DNA of 64,000 bases, taken from the NCBI RefSeq assembly GCF_000333015.1, contig NZ_BANT01000004.1:62001-126000 (forward strand), given 5' to 3'. Made by a program: the position numbers and the translations under genes. The notes beneath the pieces are model-generated. The model was not told where the DNA came from. It worked only from the letters and a program-made list of their open reading frames with translations, and ran no database searches. The stretch comes from Gordonia hirsuta DSM 44140 = NBRC 16056. Its GTDB lineage: Bacteria; Actinomycetota; Actinomycetes; Mycobacteriales; Mycobacteriaceae. This document shows positions 55,447 through 63,956 of this stretch, piece after piece (position 1 is the first letter of the stretch; every line of letters begins with the position of its first letter).

Positions 55447-57084
55447 TCAGCGGCCTCCGGCGACCTGCCGCGCCGCGCGCGGCGCCGCCAGCTCGACGAA
55501 GAAGACCACCACGGCACTCACAGCGACCAACAGTACGGAGGCCGCCATCGCCGCGGCGAGACTGTCGGCACCGGGGCGGCCCATCAGCGTGCCGATCAAC
55601 ACCGGCAGGGTGGTCGTGTTGGGCCGGGCCAGAAAGGTGGTGGCCCCGAACTCGCCGATCGCCATGACGAACGCGAATCCGGCCGCTGCACCCAGGGAGC
55701 GGCCGATCACCGGCATGTCGACGGTCCAGAAGACCCGCACCGGCCCGGCGCCCAGAACGGCAGCGGCCTCCCGGCGGCGCTGGGGCACCTCACCGAGGGC
55801 CGGCACCAACAGCCCGATCACCACCGGGATGGCGATCAGCGCCTGCACCGCCGGGATCAGCAGCGGCGAGGTGCCTATCTGCCGCGGCAGATAGGTGGTC
55901 AAGACGACGAAGCCGAAACCCAGGGTCACCGCGCTGACCCCGAGCGGCAGGATCGCCAGGGCGGCGCCAGACCGGGCCAGGACAGTGCCGCCGAAGCGGG
56001 TCACCGCCAGGGCGGCGAGCAAGCCCACCACCACCCCGATCACCATGGCCACCAGTGCGCTGGTCACCGAATACCAGAGTGATCCGGCCACCGAGGTGCC
56101 CGAGTCGTTCTCCAGCAGCAGGCGGTAGCCGGCCGCCGACCACCGGCCGCCGGGACGCAGCGAGCGCACCACCAGCGAGGCGATCGGGACCACCAGGACC
56201 GCCGTCGTCCAGATCAGGACCGCGATCACCGGCAGCCAGCCGAGCCCGCGAGGGCGCCGCAGCCGCACACCCCGGTCACTGGTCGACGGCGCACCGCGGC
56301 GACCCAGGAACCGGGCCAGCACCAGGGCACCGACCACCAGCAGAATCTGCAGGAACGACAGCGCCACCGCCTCGGGGATGCGGAAGTAGCCCACACCCTG
56401 CTGATAGATCTCGGTCTCCAGCGTCCGCAACCGGCCGTCGCCCAGGATCACGATGACACCGAAGCTGGTGGAACAGAACAAGAACACCAGTGCCGCGGCG
56501 GCCGCGACCGCCGGGGCCAGCCGCACCAGCACCACATCGGCGAACGCCCGCAGCGGGGAGGCGCCCAGACTGCGCGCGGCCTCGATCGCCTGCGGATCGA
56601 TCTGCTGCCAGACCGCAGAGACCACGCGCACCACCACCGCGACGTTGAGAAAGACATGCGCCAGCAGAATCGCACCGAGCCCGGATTCAACCCCCCATCC
56701 GTCGAGCAGTCCGGTGCCCAGCGCACGGAAGGCCACGCCGACCACGACGGTGGGCAGGACGAAGGGCAGGGTCACCACCACTCGCAGCATCAGCGCACCG
56801 GGGAAGTCGACGGTGGCCACCAGCCACACGATCGGTGCGGCCACCAGCACCGCCAGCACCGCCGAGGCGGCGGCCTGGCCGACGGTGACGCCCAGCAGAG
56901 TCAGCGCCTCGGTCCGCCGCCACGCCTCGATCGGGGAGATCGCATCGGCATCGTCGAACGCCCGCTTGAGCAGGGCGCCCAGCGGCGCCAGGAACAGGGC
57001 GCCGACGAACAGCAGCGGGATCAGCGCGGCCAGCCCGCCGAGCATCCGCGGCGCGCGGGCCCGCAGGGTCTGTGTCCGGCTCAC
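55447..57084 (-). CDS. ABC transporter permease, fused two-domain (ThiP-like)
   Basis: A 545-residue permease with about 12 transmembrane helices in two homologous halves. Each half has an EAA-type cytoplasmic loop: EAARSLGASPLRAFADVVLVR in the first and REAAAVLGAGPVRVFWTVDM in the second (split around the conserved G). This fused layout is typical of thiamine (ThiP) and ferric (FbpB) importers. GTG overlaps the binding-protein stop by four bases. Confidence 0.9.
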   Translation of the reverse strand: MSRTQTLRARAPRMLGGLAALIPLLFVGALFLAPLGALLKRAFDDADAISPIEAWRRTEALTLLGVTVGQAAASAVLAVLVAAPIVWLVATVDFPGALMLRVVVTLPFVLPTVVVGVAFRALGTGLLDGWGVESGLGAILLAHVFLNVAVVVRVVSAVWQQIDPQAIEAARSLGASPLRAFADVVLVRLAPAVAAAAALVFLFCSTSFGVIVILGDGRLRTLETEIYQQGVGYFRIPEAVALSFLQILLVVGALVLARFLGRRGAPSTSDRGVRLRRPRGLGWLPVIAVLIWTTAVLVVPIASLVVRSLRPGGRWSAAGYRLLLENDSGTSVAGSLWYSVTSALVAMVIGVVVGLLAALAVTRFGGTVLARSGAALAILPLGVSAVTLGFGFVVLTTYLPRQIGTSPLLIPAVQALIAIPVVIGLLVPALGEVPQRRREAAAVLGAGPVRVFWTVDMPVIGRSLGAAAGFAFVMAIGEFGATTFLARPNTTTLPVLIGTLMGRPGADSLAAAMAASVLLVAVSAVVVFFVELAAPRAARQVAGGR

Positions 57085-58106
57085 CGGCGAACGGTCTCGC
57101 GCCACTCCTTGAGCCATTGCTCACGGTTGTCGTTGATGTACTGCGGGGACATGCTGACGGTGTACTGCGGTGCCGGGGCACGACGCTGCCAGTCCTGCGG
57201 CAGCGGCGTCCCTTCCTGGACCGGGTAGACGAACATGGAGGTCGGCAGGGCCGTCTGCACCGCCGGGCTGAGCATCCAGTCGATCACCTTGCGGGCGCCG
57301 TCGGGATTGGCCGCCCCACGCAGAATGCCCATGTACTCGATCTGCGAGAAGCAGCCGGACAGGATGGCGCTGGTCCCGGGGGTGGCCGCCGGGGAACTGG
57401 CGTAGGAGACGACGATCGGCTTGCTGCCGTGCCCCTCCCCCGCACTGAACAGCTGGTTGTAGGCGATCTCCCAGCCGGAGACCACCTGCGCACCGTTGTC
57501 CATCAACGCCCGCCAGTAATCGGGCGCCTTGTCCTTGTAGGTGCCGATGGTGGCCAGCAGGAAACTCATCCCCGGCGACGAGGTCGCCGGATCTAGGAGG
57601 ACCGCCTGATCGGCGTACCGGCTCTCCCGAAGATCCGCCAGACTGGTGGGGGCCGGCAGATTCTCGCGCTCGTACCATTGATCGTCGACGTTGAGGCACA
57701 CGTCGCCGCGGTCGATGGCGGTCAGCTCGTTCTTCGATTCGGGCACCGCGTACCGGTCGGCACCGCCGGCGGCCAGCGGAGAGAGGTAGGGCTCGAGCGC
57801 CTCGGCCTCGATCGGCCGGGCGGCGAAGGTGTTGTCGATCCCGAAGACCGCATCGCCCTTGGGTTTACCGGCGCTGAGCGAGACCACCGACGACAGCTGC
57901 CCGGCGTCACCGGAACGGACGAAGTCCACCTTCAGTCCCGATTCTGCGGCGAAATCGTCGATCAGCCGCTGCGGCAGCGAGAACGAGTCGTGCGTCAGGA
58001 CGGTGACCGTCGTATCCGGGGAGTCGCTAGTGCAGGCGGTCAGCGTGGCGACCAGCGCCCCGACCGCGAGCAGGGATATCGGAAGGCGTCGGAAGTGCTT
58101 CTTCAC
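57081..58106 (-). CDS. Thiamine-type substrate-binding lipoprotein (ThiB-like)
   Basis: A 341-residue lipoprotein with lipobox LTAC (Cys25). The mature start TVTVLTHDSFSLP and FGIDNTFAARP, WDW-like QWYERENLP and SPGMSFLLATIG follow ThiB/TbpA thiamine-binding proteins more than iron-binding ones. The import of thiamine, its phosphates or a related compound is inferred. No TPP riboswitch is seen in the leader. GTG start after CAGGAG. The leader has GCGGAATGTCAG twice, 17 bp apart (58117-58128, 58134-58145). Confidence 0.82.
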   Translation of the reverse strand: MKKHFRRLPISLLAVGALVATLTACTSDSPDTTVTVLTHDSFSLPQRLIDDFAAESGLKVDFVRSGDAGQLSSVVSLSAGKPKGDAVFGIDNTFAARPIEAEALEPYLSPLAAGGADRYAVPESKNELTAIDRGDVCLNVDDQWYERENLPAPTSLADLRESRYADQAVLLDPATSSPGMSFLLATIGTYKDKAPDYWRALMDNGAQVVSGWEIAYNQLFSAGEGHGSKPIVVSYASSPAATPGTSAILSGCFSQIEYMGILRGAANPDGARKVIDWMLSPAVQTALPTSMFVYPVQEGTPLPQDWQRRAPAPQYTVSMSPQYINDNREQWLKEWRETVRR

Positions 58107-58320
58107 TGGGGCTCCTGCGGAATGTCAGCGGCGGCGGAATGTCAGAGGCGAATGCATCAGCAATGTACCGACCCGCCTGCACCGGCGAGGAGACCGGTGC
58201 GAAAACCACAGGCACCAATTGCCCCATTAGATAACAATTTCAACACCAGTCACAGCAGTTTCTTATTCTTCGGGTTAGACTCCCTCATCAACGACTGTTC
58301 TCGACTGTTAGGAACCTGCC

Positions 58321-59193
58321 GTGCGCATTGCACGAACTCGCCGCACCCTGGTGGCCGCTGCTTCTCTGGCCGCCGCGCTCACGGTCGCCGCTCCGATGGC
58401 CCATGCCGACCCGGCCGCACCCCAGACCCAGCAGACTCAGGACTTGGGCATTCCCGACGCGGCCAACGCCCCCGATGTGGACAAGCAGGTTCTGGACGCC
58501 CTGGGCGCCTTCGCCCCGGCCCTCATCGGCTCGGCCGCCACCAAGGACGAGAACGGCAAGGTCAACACCAAGCTGCTCGCCGAGGCGCGAGCGATGGCCG
58601 ACAATCCGCTGCTGCCCGCAGAGGCCGCCGCCACCTTCCGCAGCCTGATCGACTTCCTCGGTGAGCCCGGCGCCACCGAGGCGGTCCGCGTCCAGGCCGC
58701 CGACGATCTGATCGCCGCCGTGCCGGCCGCCGAGAAGGCCGACTCGGATCCCACGATCCCCAAGGGCCCGAACAAGCCGCGCATTCAGCAGTTCCTCTAC
58801 CCGACCATCGGCCTGGGCTGCATGCCCGAGGGCGGCAACTCGGTCGGCATGGCACTGATGACCGCCGGCCCGCAGGAGGCTCCGGCCCCCGGCCCCAAGC
58901 GCGGTGAGGCCGGCGTGGTCTACACCAGCCTGGGCACCGGTCCGGCCCTGAAGAACACCGCCCGCTCGCTGTGGATCTCCTGGATCAACATCGACAACGG
59001 CCGCGAAGGCCGTCAGCGACTGCTGCCGAACCCGAAGATCAATGCCGAGGACGGCCCCGGCACGTTCACGACGATCCTCAAGAGCGGCCGCGGCCGCGTC
59101 GTCGCCACCATTCACGGCGACGTCACGACCAAGTCCAAGGGCAAGCGCACCACCTGCACCATCGCCCCGACGATCGGCACCGCGATCATCTGA
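58321..59193 (+). CDS. Exported protein of unknown function, first of two paralogues
   Basis: A 290-residue protein with a classical signal peptide (RTRRTLVAAASLAAALTVAAPMAHA, cleavage after AHA at 29). About 120 residues of helical, Ala-rich sequence are followed by a beta-rich C-terminal domain with conserved LGCMPEGG, PGPKRGEAGVVYTSLGTG, LWISWINIDNG and a closing TCTIAPTIGT; two Cys could pair. A similar C-terminal pattern is seen in the next gene but one reading unit downstream (59444-60502). By recollection, related Ala/Pro-rich exported proteins lie near mutT2 in M. tuberculosis (Rv1157c). GTG start. Function is unknown. Confidence 0.85.
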   Translation: MRIARTRRTLVAAASLAAALTVAAPMAHADPAAPQTQQTQDLGIPDAANAPDVDKQVLDALGAFAPALIGSAATKDENGKVNTKLLAEARAMADNPLLPAEAAATFRSLIDFLGEPGATEAVRVQAADDLIAAVPAAEKADSDPTIPKGPNKPRIQQFLYPTIGLGCMPEGGNSVGMALMTAGPQEAPAPGPKRGEAGVVYTSLGTGPALKNTARSLWISWINIDNGREGRQRLLPNPKINAEDGPGTFTTILKSGRGRVVATIHGDVTTKSKGKRTTCTIAPTIGTAII

Positions 59194-59208
59194 TCGCTCA
59201 ACCCTTCC

Positions 59209-59256
59209 CAGACGGACCCCACACTGCCCGCCGGCGGTGCGGGGTCCGTCTGTTTT
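59209..59256 (+). terminator. Rho-independent terminator after the first exported protein gene
   Basis: CAGACGGACCCC (59209-59220) pairs with GGGGTCCGTCTG (59241-59252), extended by CAC/GTG, and is followed by TTTT. It lies 15 bases after the stop. Confidence 0.9.
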
Positions 59257-59443
59257 CCCGCCACCTTCGCCCCTCACTCCCCGGCGAGTGAGAGCCACCA
59301 CCCTCGGCGGCGGCCAGATTTCCCGAGAGTCGCGATCGGGTCACGAGACGGACTCGGCACCTTGCATTCACGCAACATAAGTGCTGTTCTTTAACTTGAA
59401 CCTCATTGGTCACATCAGCCCCATGCTTTTCAGGAGTTCCGCC

Positions 59444-60502
59444 GTGGTCGCCCGTTCCCGTTTCGCTGCCCGCACCGGCCTGGTCGCCCTGGCCCTGGCA
59501 CTGGCGGCGGCCACCACCGCACCCGCGCCGGTGCACGCCGAACCGACCACCCCCGACCTGGGCGCCCTGACCTCCCTGCTCGGCGGCGCCGGCGGCGACG
59601 GCTTCTCGCTGAGCTCGATTCCCGGCGACGCCGAACTGGCCGAGGCACTGCGGACCCTCAAGGCGGTGGGCGCCGAACAGAAGATCGTCGAGGTCTTGCA
59701 GGCCATCATGGGCGCCGAGGGCAGCCCCGATCTGGGGACGCTGGTGCCCGGCGGCGATGCCCCCGGCACCACACCGACGGTCCCGGGCACGCCCGATCCG
59801 GCCGATCCGGATCAGACCACCGACCCCGAGGCATCCGATCCCCCGGCGAGCAGCTCTCCGGCACCCGAGGATCCCGACGCGAGCACTCCGGCCGCCGCCC
59901 CGGTGCGGCGCACGGTCGACGCCCCGGTGACCACCGCGACCGACGGCCTGGCGGTGTTCGAGAAGCTGACCGGCGCCAAGGTGCTCACCCCGGCGTTCGC
60001 ACCCTTCTGCGCCGCGACCACGGCCGACAATCCGCTGGGACTGGTCAGCGCCCCCGCTGCGGCGCTGCCCGGTCCGTTCCCGAAGGCCGGCAACACGACG
60101 GTCAAGGAGGCCCTCACCCAGGCCCTGCAGGCACTCAACATCGGCGTACTGGCCGACATCCTCGCCGAGAACCAGGATATCGACGAACTGACCGCGGCGC
60201 TGACCGCCGAACAGACGGCATTCGCCCTGGTTCCGCCGCCGGCCCACACCAACGAGAACTTCCAGGTGGCCTGGTTCAACACCGGCACTCTGCAGGGCGG
60301 CATGGCCGAGCTGAAGCCGCTGGCCGAGGTGACCGATTCCCAGCTCCTGTCCGCACTGGCCGGACAGGCCCCGCTGCGGCTGGCCCGGGTAGACACCGGT
60401 CAGGGGTCCATCCTGACCGCCGTCTTCGGTACCACCTCCAATGCCGGCCGCACCTGCTACTTCCTGCCCGCGGTGGGCATCGTCGATACCCCGTCGGCCT
60501 AG
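59444..60502 (+). CDS. Exported protein of unknown function, second paralogue
   Basis: A 352-residue protein with a signal peptide ending at PVHAEP. After an Ala-rich start there is a long Pro/Asp/Ser/Thr linker (about 100-150), likely disordered, then a C-terminal domain with APFCAATTADNPLG, AALPGPFPKAG, FQVAWFNTGTLQGG, LARVDTGQGS and RTCYFLPAVGIV. The order Cys - PGP - AxW-N-TG - TGxG - C..P matches the C-terminus of the protein at 58321-59193. GTG 59444 follows CAGGAG; an ATG at 59423 is possible. The last six codons plus stop are duplicated just downstream (60482-60523). Confidence 0.82.
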   Translation: MVARSRFAARTGLVALALALAAATTAPAPVHAEPTTPDLGALTSLLGGAGGDGFSLSSIPGDAELAEALRTLKAVGAEQKIVEVLQAIMGAEGSPDLGTLVPGGDAPGTTPTVPGTPDPADPDQTTDPEASDPPASSSPAPEDPDASTPAAAPVRRTVDAPVTTATDGLAVFEKLTGAKVLTPAFAPFCAATTADNPLGLVSAPAAALPGPFPKAGNTTVKEALTQALQALNIGVLADILAENQDIDELTAALTAEQTAFALVPPPAHTNENFQVAWFNTGTLQGGMAELKPLAEVTDSQLLSALAGQAPLRLARVDTGQGSILTAVFGTTSNAGRTCYFLPAVGIVDTPSA

Positions 60503-60523
60503 GTCGATACTCCGTCGGCCTAG
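60482..60523. repeat. Tandem 21-bp duplication of a gene end
   Basis: GTCGATACCCCGTCGGCCTAG (60482-60502) is followed at once by the same 21 bases with one change (60503-60523). Each unit ends in the stop TAG and encodes VDTPSA, so the gene's end is duplicated, as also seen at the MutT gene. Confidence 0.92.
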
Positions 60524-60553
60524 TCCGCCCGGACCGAAGCGAATCGAGAAACC

Positions 60554-61711
60554 ATGACTCCCCGGCAGCCCCGACTGCGTAAGACCCTGGCCGCAACGAC
60601 CGCGGCGGCAGCACTGACCGCGGGAATCCTGACCGCGACCCAGGCCTTCGCCGACCCCGAAGCCGCGCGCCCGGCTACCGGCTCACCCGGCCAGACCGCA
60701 GGCGCGGTCTTCGCCAATCAGCCGCTGCCGACCGCTGATCTGCCCGCCGCTGCCGTCTCCGGTCAGCGGTACAGCTACTGGACCGAGGGCACCGACGACC
60801 GGATGCACCTGGCCGTGGCCACCATGCTCGAACCCAAGGGCAAAGCTCCGGCCGGCGGCTGGCCGGTGGTCGTCAACGCCCCGGCCGGTTACGGCCTGGG
60901 CGATGACTGCAACGCCTCCACCAACAGCAAAGCCGGCGATCCCGATACGGCCGGCCGGCTGCTGCGCAACGGCTTCGCGGTGATCACGCCCGATTACGGC
61001 ATCATCGGCGATCAGCACTCGCCGCAGTACATCAACCATGCCGTGGCCGCCCAGAACATGGTCGACGCCGTGCTGGCCGGAGTCGTCGTCGACGGCTCGG
61101 TCTCCCCTCGCTGGGCGGTCCTGGGTGAAGCTCAGGGCGCGGCTGCGGCCATCACCCTGGCCCGCAAGGCGACCGATCAGAAGAACGCCACCGACTTCCG
61201 CGGTGCGGCCGCTACCAGCATTCCGGCAGGCGTGGACGTACTGATCAGCAGCCTGAGCCCGACCTCCCCGGCCGCCTCCGAAGCGGTGACCGCCGATGTG
61301 GTCTATGCGCTGGCCTCGCTCGAGGCCGACCAGGTCGAGCCGTTGCTGACCAAGAAGGGCCGCGAGCTGGTCGGCAAGGCGGCGACGTTGTGCAAGCCGG
61401 ACCTGCAGAAACAGGTCCGGGGCGTCGCCCTCGGCGATCTGATGCTCAAGCCGGTGTCGTCGAGCCCGAAACTCCAGGCCAAGCTCAAGCGGTCGCTGGA
61501 GCTGCCCCGCAACGGCTACAGTCGTCCGCTGCTGCTGAGTCAGACGCTGCAGGACGATTCGATCCTGCTGCACGAGGCACTGCGTTTCCTGGCCGAAGCC
61601 CAACTGTCCAGCAACAAGGTTCAGGCTGTCAGCTACCTGACCGGGGACCCGGTCGATGCGCAGCGGCAGGAGCAGGCGGCGGTCCTGAAGTACCTCGACG
61701 GGCTCTTCTAA
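60554..61711 (+). CDS. Exported lipase-like alpha/beta-hydrolase, catalytic Ser replaced by Ala
   Basis: A 385-residue protein with a signal peptide (RKTLAATTAAAALTAGILTATQAFA, cleavage near 34). It follows the secretory-lipase pattern: WPVVVNAPAGYG, CNASTNSK, NGFAVITPDYGI and then LGEAQGAAAAI where the nucleophile elbow GxSxG should be. The codon at 61130-61132 is GCT, so Ala193 stands in place of Ser. The expected C-terminal His is also not evident (YLTGDPVDAQRQ). It may be a non-catalytic, ligand-binding member. ATG start. It shares a hairpin with the convergent gene. Confidence 0.82.
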   Translation: MTPRQPRLRKTLAATTAAAALTAGILTATQAFADPEAARPATGSPGQTAGAVFANQPLPTADLPAAAVSGQRYSYWTEGTDDRMHLAVATMLEPKGKAPAGGWPVVVNAPAGYGLGDDCNASTNSKAGDPDTAGRLLRNGFAVITPDYGIIGDQHSPQYINHAVAAQNMVDAVLAGVVVDGSVSPRWAVLGEAQGAAAAITLARKATDQKNATDFRGAAATSIPAGVDVLISSLSPTSPAASEAVTADVVYALASLEADQVEPLLTKKGRELVGKAATLCKPDLQKQVRGVALGDLMLKPVSSSPKLQAKLKRSLELPRNGYSRPLLLSQTLQDDSILLHEALRFLAEAQLSSNKVQAVSYLTGDPVDAQRQEQAAVLKYLDGLF

Positions 61712-61729
61712 GACGCCGGGGCGTCTTAG
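61708..61729. terminator. Shared hairpin covering both stop codons
   Basis: CTAAGACGCC (61708-61717) and GGCGTCTTAG (61720-61729) form a palindrome that includes the TAA of the lipase-like gene and the TAA of the convergent gene. Bidirectional terminator, very compact. Confidence 0.75.
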
Positions 61730-62226
61730 GCGACGGCCGAACCGCGGCAGCTCGAGTACTGCGGATTCACCATCGGCACCAGTGCCAGCACGCCGATCTT
61801 CTGCCGGACGGTGAAGTCCACCCGGCCGTGACCGGGATGGATCACCGCCTGCCAGGTGACATGCGAGGCGCGGGTGGGCACCCGCACCACTCCCCGTTTA
61901 CCGGTGGTCACGTTGCGCCAGTTGACCGTGGTCTCCATCGTGTAGATCCCGGCATTGGGGAAGATCCCCTGCTTCCGGTTGTTGCTCGCGATCAGCGCGA
62001 TCGCAGGCGCCGGCAGCCCGTCGGACGGATGCTTCATCTTGTTCCACACATCGACGGTGATCCGCAGCGGCGGGCCGGGGAACGGGTCGGGGCTGTCGCA
62101 ACGCAGGGTCTTGACGTAGTTGCCCTGATCGGCGTGTGCCTGGCCGGCGGCCAAGCCCCCGCCGGTCAGACCGGCGGCCAGAGCCAGCGCGGTGAGGGAA
62201 CGAGCGGTACGAGACAGACGAGCCAT
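61726..62226 (-). CDS. Small exported protein of unknown function
   Basis: A 166-residue protein with a signal peptide (RTARSLTALALAAGLTGGGLAAGQAHA). The mature ~130 residues are beta-rich with two cysteines (LRCDSPD and SSCRGS near the two ends) that may form a disulfide. I do not recognise the family. ATG 62226 is the start of a normal signal peptide; the upstream extension is spurious. It is convergent with the lipase-like gene and divergent from the HhH-GPD gene. Confidence 0.8.
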   Translation of the reverse strand: MARLSRTARSLTALALAAGLTGGGLAAGQAHADQGNYVKTLRCDSPDPFPGPPLRITVDVWNKMKHPSDGLPAPAIALIASNNRKQGIFPNAGIYTMETTVNWRNVTTGKRGVVRVPTRASHVTWQAVIHPGHGRVDFTVRQKIGVLALVPMVNPQYSSCRGSAVA

Positions 62227-62268
62227 GACAGCAGAGTCTGCCAGGCCCGACCCGACTAGCATGGCGAC

Positions 62269-62835
62269 ATGGCCGATCTGCACCTGACGATGGACCCTGC
62301 CGCCGACGAACTGCTCTCCCGCGATCCGTTCGCGCTGCTGGTCGGCGGACTGCTCGACCAGCAGTTTCCGATGGAACGCGCCTTCGCCGGTCCGCTGCGG
62401 ATCCTCGAACGCTTCGGCACCCTGGAGCCGGCGGCCATCGCCGACGCCGACCCGGAGGCCTTCGCCGATCTGTGCTCACAGACCCCGGCGATCCACCGGT
62501 ACGCCCGGTCGATGGCCGAGCGGATCCAGCAGCTGGCCCGCCTGATCACCGACCGCTACGACGGTCACGCCGAGCGGGTGTGGACCGAGGCCGCTTCGGG
62601 CCGCGATCTGGCCAAGCGACTCGAAGAGCTCCCCGGCTACGGAAAAGCCAAGGTCAAGATGTTCGTCGCCCTGCTGGCCAAACAACTCCACTGCCGCCCG
62701 CCGGGCTGGGAGGACATCGCCGGCGACTTCGCCCAGGAGGGCTTCCGCTCCATCGCCGATGTCGTCGATCCCGAGTCGCTGCTCAAGGTTCGCGACTACA
62801 AGAAGGCCCTCAAGCAGAGCGGGGCCAAGAAGTAG
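62269..62835 (+). CDS. HhH-GPD-type DNA glycosylase-like protein
   Basis: A 188-residue all-helical protein of the HhH-GPD superfamily (base excision repair). The helix-hairpin-helix reads LEELPGYGKAKVKMFVALLAK at about 122-142; LLVGGLLDQQFPMERAFAGP near the N-terminus is typical of the short actinobacterial group. The catalytic Lys/Asp pair of classical glycosylases is not clear, so substrate and activity are unknown. ATG start. The next gene begins 44 bases later on the same strand. Confidence 0.88.
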   Translation: MADLHLTMDPAADELLSRDPFALLVGGLLDQQFPMERAFAGPLRILERFGTLEPAAIADADPEAFADLCSQTPAIHRYARSMAERIQQLARLITDRYDGHAERVWTEAASGRDLAKRLEELPGYGKAKVKMFVALLAKQLHCRPPGWEDIAGDFAQEGFRSIADVVDPESLLKVRDYKKALKQSGAKK

Positions 62836-62879
62836 TGGCTGCTGAAATAGTGCCTGCTGGGACGGTAAAGTCCTCTCGC

Positions 62880-63956
62880 ATGAGTGTCCCGAAGAAGGAA
62901 CTGCGCGTAGTGGAGCCGAAGGATCTGCGCACCGCGGGTCTCAAGTTCACTCCCCGGTCCCTGGCGACGATGCCGATCCGCCTCGGATTCGCCGCGACCG
63001 GTATCGCGCTGAGCACCGTCGAATCGGCGATCAACGTCGCCCGGCTGGCCACCAGCAGCGTCGAGAACGAGATCACTCACGCCCTCGGCGTCGACAGCGA
63101 GATCGACCGCACCAATGTCGGTGCGCCCCTGGTGCTGCTGGCCCAGGTCGCTGATCTGCTGAGCCCGGACCGGCCGTTCGGCCGGCTGCTGGCGGTCGGC
63201 GGACCGTTGGACCGGCTGATTCAGAAGGGCGGGGTGATCGACCGGCTGACCGCGCCCGACGGGCTGTTGGAGAAGCTGACCGCCACCGGCGGCATCCTCG
63301 ACCAGCTCACCGATGAGCGCAGCGCCCTGATGCGCCTGGCCGCCAAGGACGGCCCGATCGACCGGCTGACGCGCCCCGGCGGCGTGGTCGATCAGTTCAC
63401 CGAGAACGGCGGCATCCTGGATCGGCTGACCAAACCCGGCGGCGCCATCGACATGCTGACCGACGAGAACGGCGCCCTGATGCGCATGGCCGCCAAAGAC
63501 GGCCCGCTGGACCGGCTGACGCGCCCCGGCGGGGTGGTGGACCAGATCACCGAAAACGAAGGCATCCTCGAGCGGCTGACCACCGAGGGTGGCGTCGTGG
63601 ACAAGCTCACCGCACCCGACGGTGTCCTGACCAAGCTCGCCCAGCCCGGCGGCGTTCTGGACCGCGCGGCCACCGATGAGGGTCTGCTCGATCAGCTCGT
63701 CGGCGAGGGCGGGGCGCTCGAGCAGCTGATCGCACCGGACGGCCCGCTCGACAAGTTCAACGACCTCGCTCAGACCCTGGCGGCGCTGCCGCCGAACCTG
63801 GCTGAAATGCACGAGGCGATCGACCAGCTCAATGAGGTGGTGGTGATGCTCAACAACTCGGTGGCTCCGCTGGGCAACCTGGCCGAGCGGGTGCCCCGGC
63901 GGTTCACCCGAGGCGGCGGCCGGTCGGCCACCGCCTCGGATAACTACCAGCCGTAG
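62880..63956 (+). CDS. Protein with 20 tandem decapeptide repeats
   Basis: A 358-residue protein. Residues 1-98: basic N-terminus, then a moderately hydrophobic segment (MPIRLGFAATGIALSTVESA) and an amphipathic helix. Residues 99-298: twenty successive ten-residue units with no insertion or deletion, of the form [VIPA][LIV]D[RQK]LTxPGG, for example PLDRLIQKGG, VIDRLTAPDG, ILDRLTKPGG. Units 6-10 and 11-15 form a 50-residue super-repeat, each starting ALMR[LM]AAKDG. Residues 299-358: a predicted coiled-coil (LPPNLAEMHEAIDQLNEVV), then NLAERVPRRF and a polar tail. No signal peptide. Function is not known. It lies after the HhH-GPD gene and may be co-transcribed. Confidence 0.85.
   Translation: MSVPKKELRVVEPKDLRTAGLKFTPRSLATMPIRLGFAATGIALSTVESAINVARLATSSVENEITHALGVDSEIDRTNVGAPLVLLAQVADLLSPDRPFGRLLAVGGPLDRLIQKGGVIDRLTAPDGLLEKLTATGGILDQLTDERSALMRLAAKDGPIDRLTRPGGVVDQFTENGGILDRLTKPGGAIDMLTDENGALMRMAAKDGPLDRLTRPGGVVDQITENEGILERLTTEGGVVDKLTAPDGVLTKLAQPGGVLDRAATDEGLLDQLVGEGGALEQLIAPDGPLDKFNDLAQTLAALPPNLAEMHEAIDQLNEVVVMLNNSVAPLGNLAERVPRRFTRGGGRSATASDNYQP

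Noticed and set aside
58107-58320. TPP riboswitch in front of the thiamine-type transporter
   Set aside because: The conserved CUGAGA and related core sequences of the THI element are not found on the minus strand.
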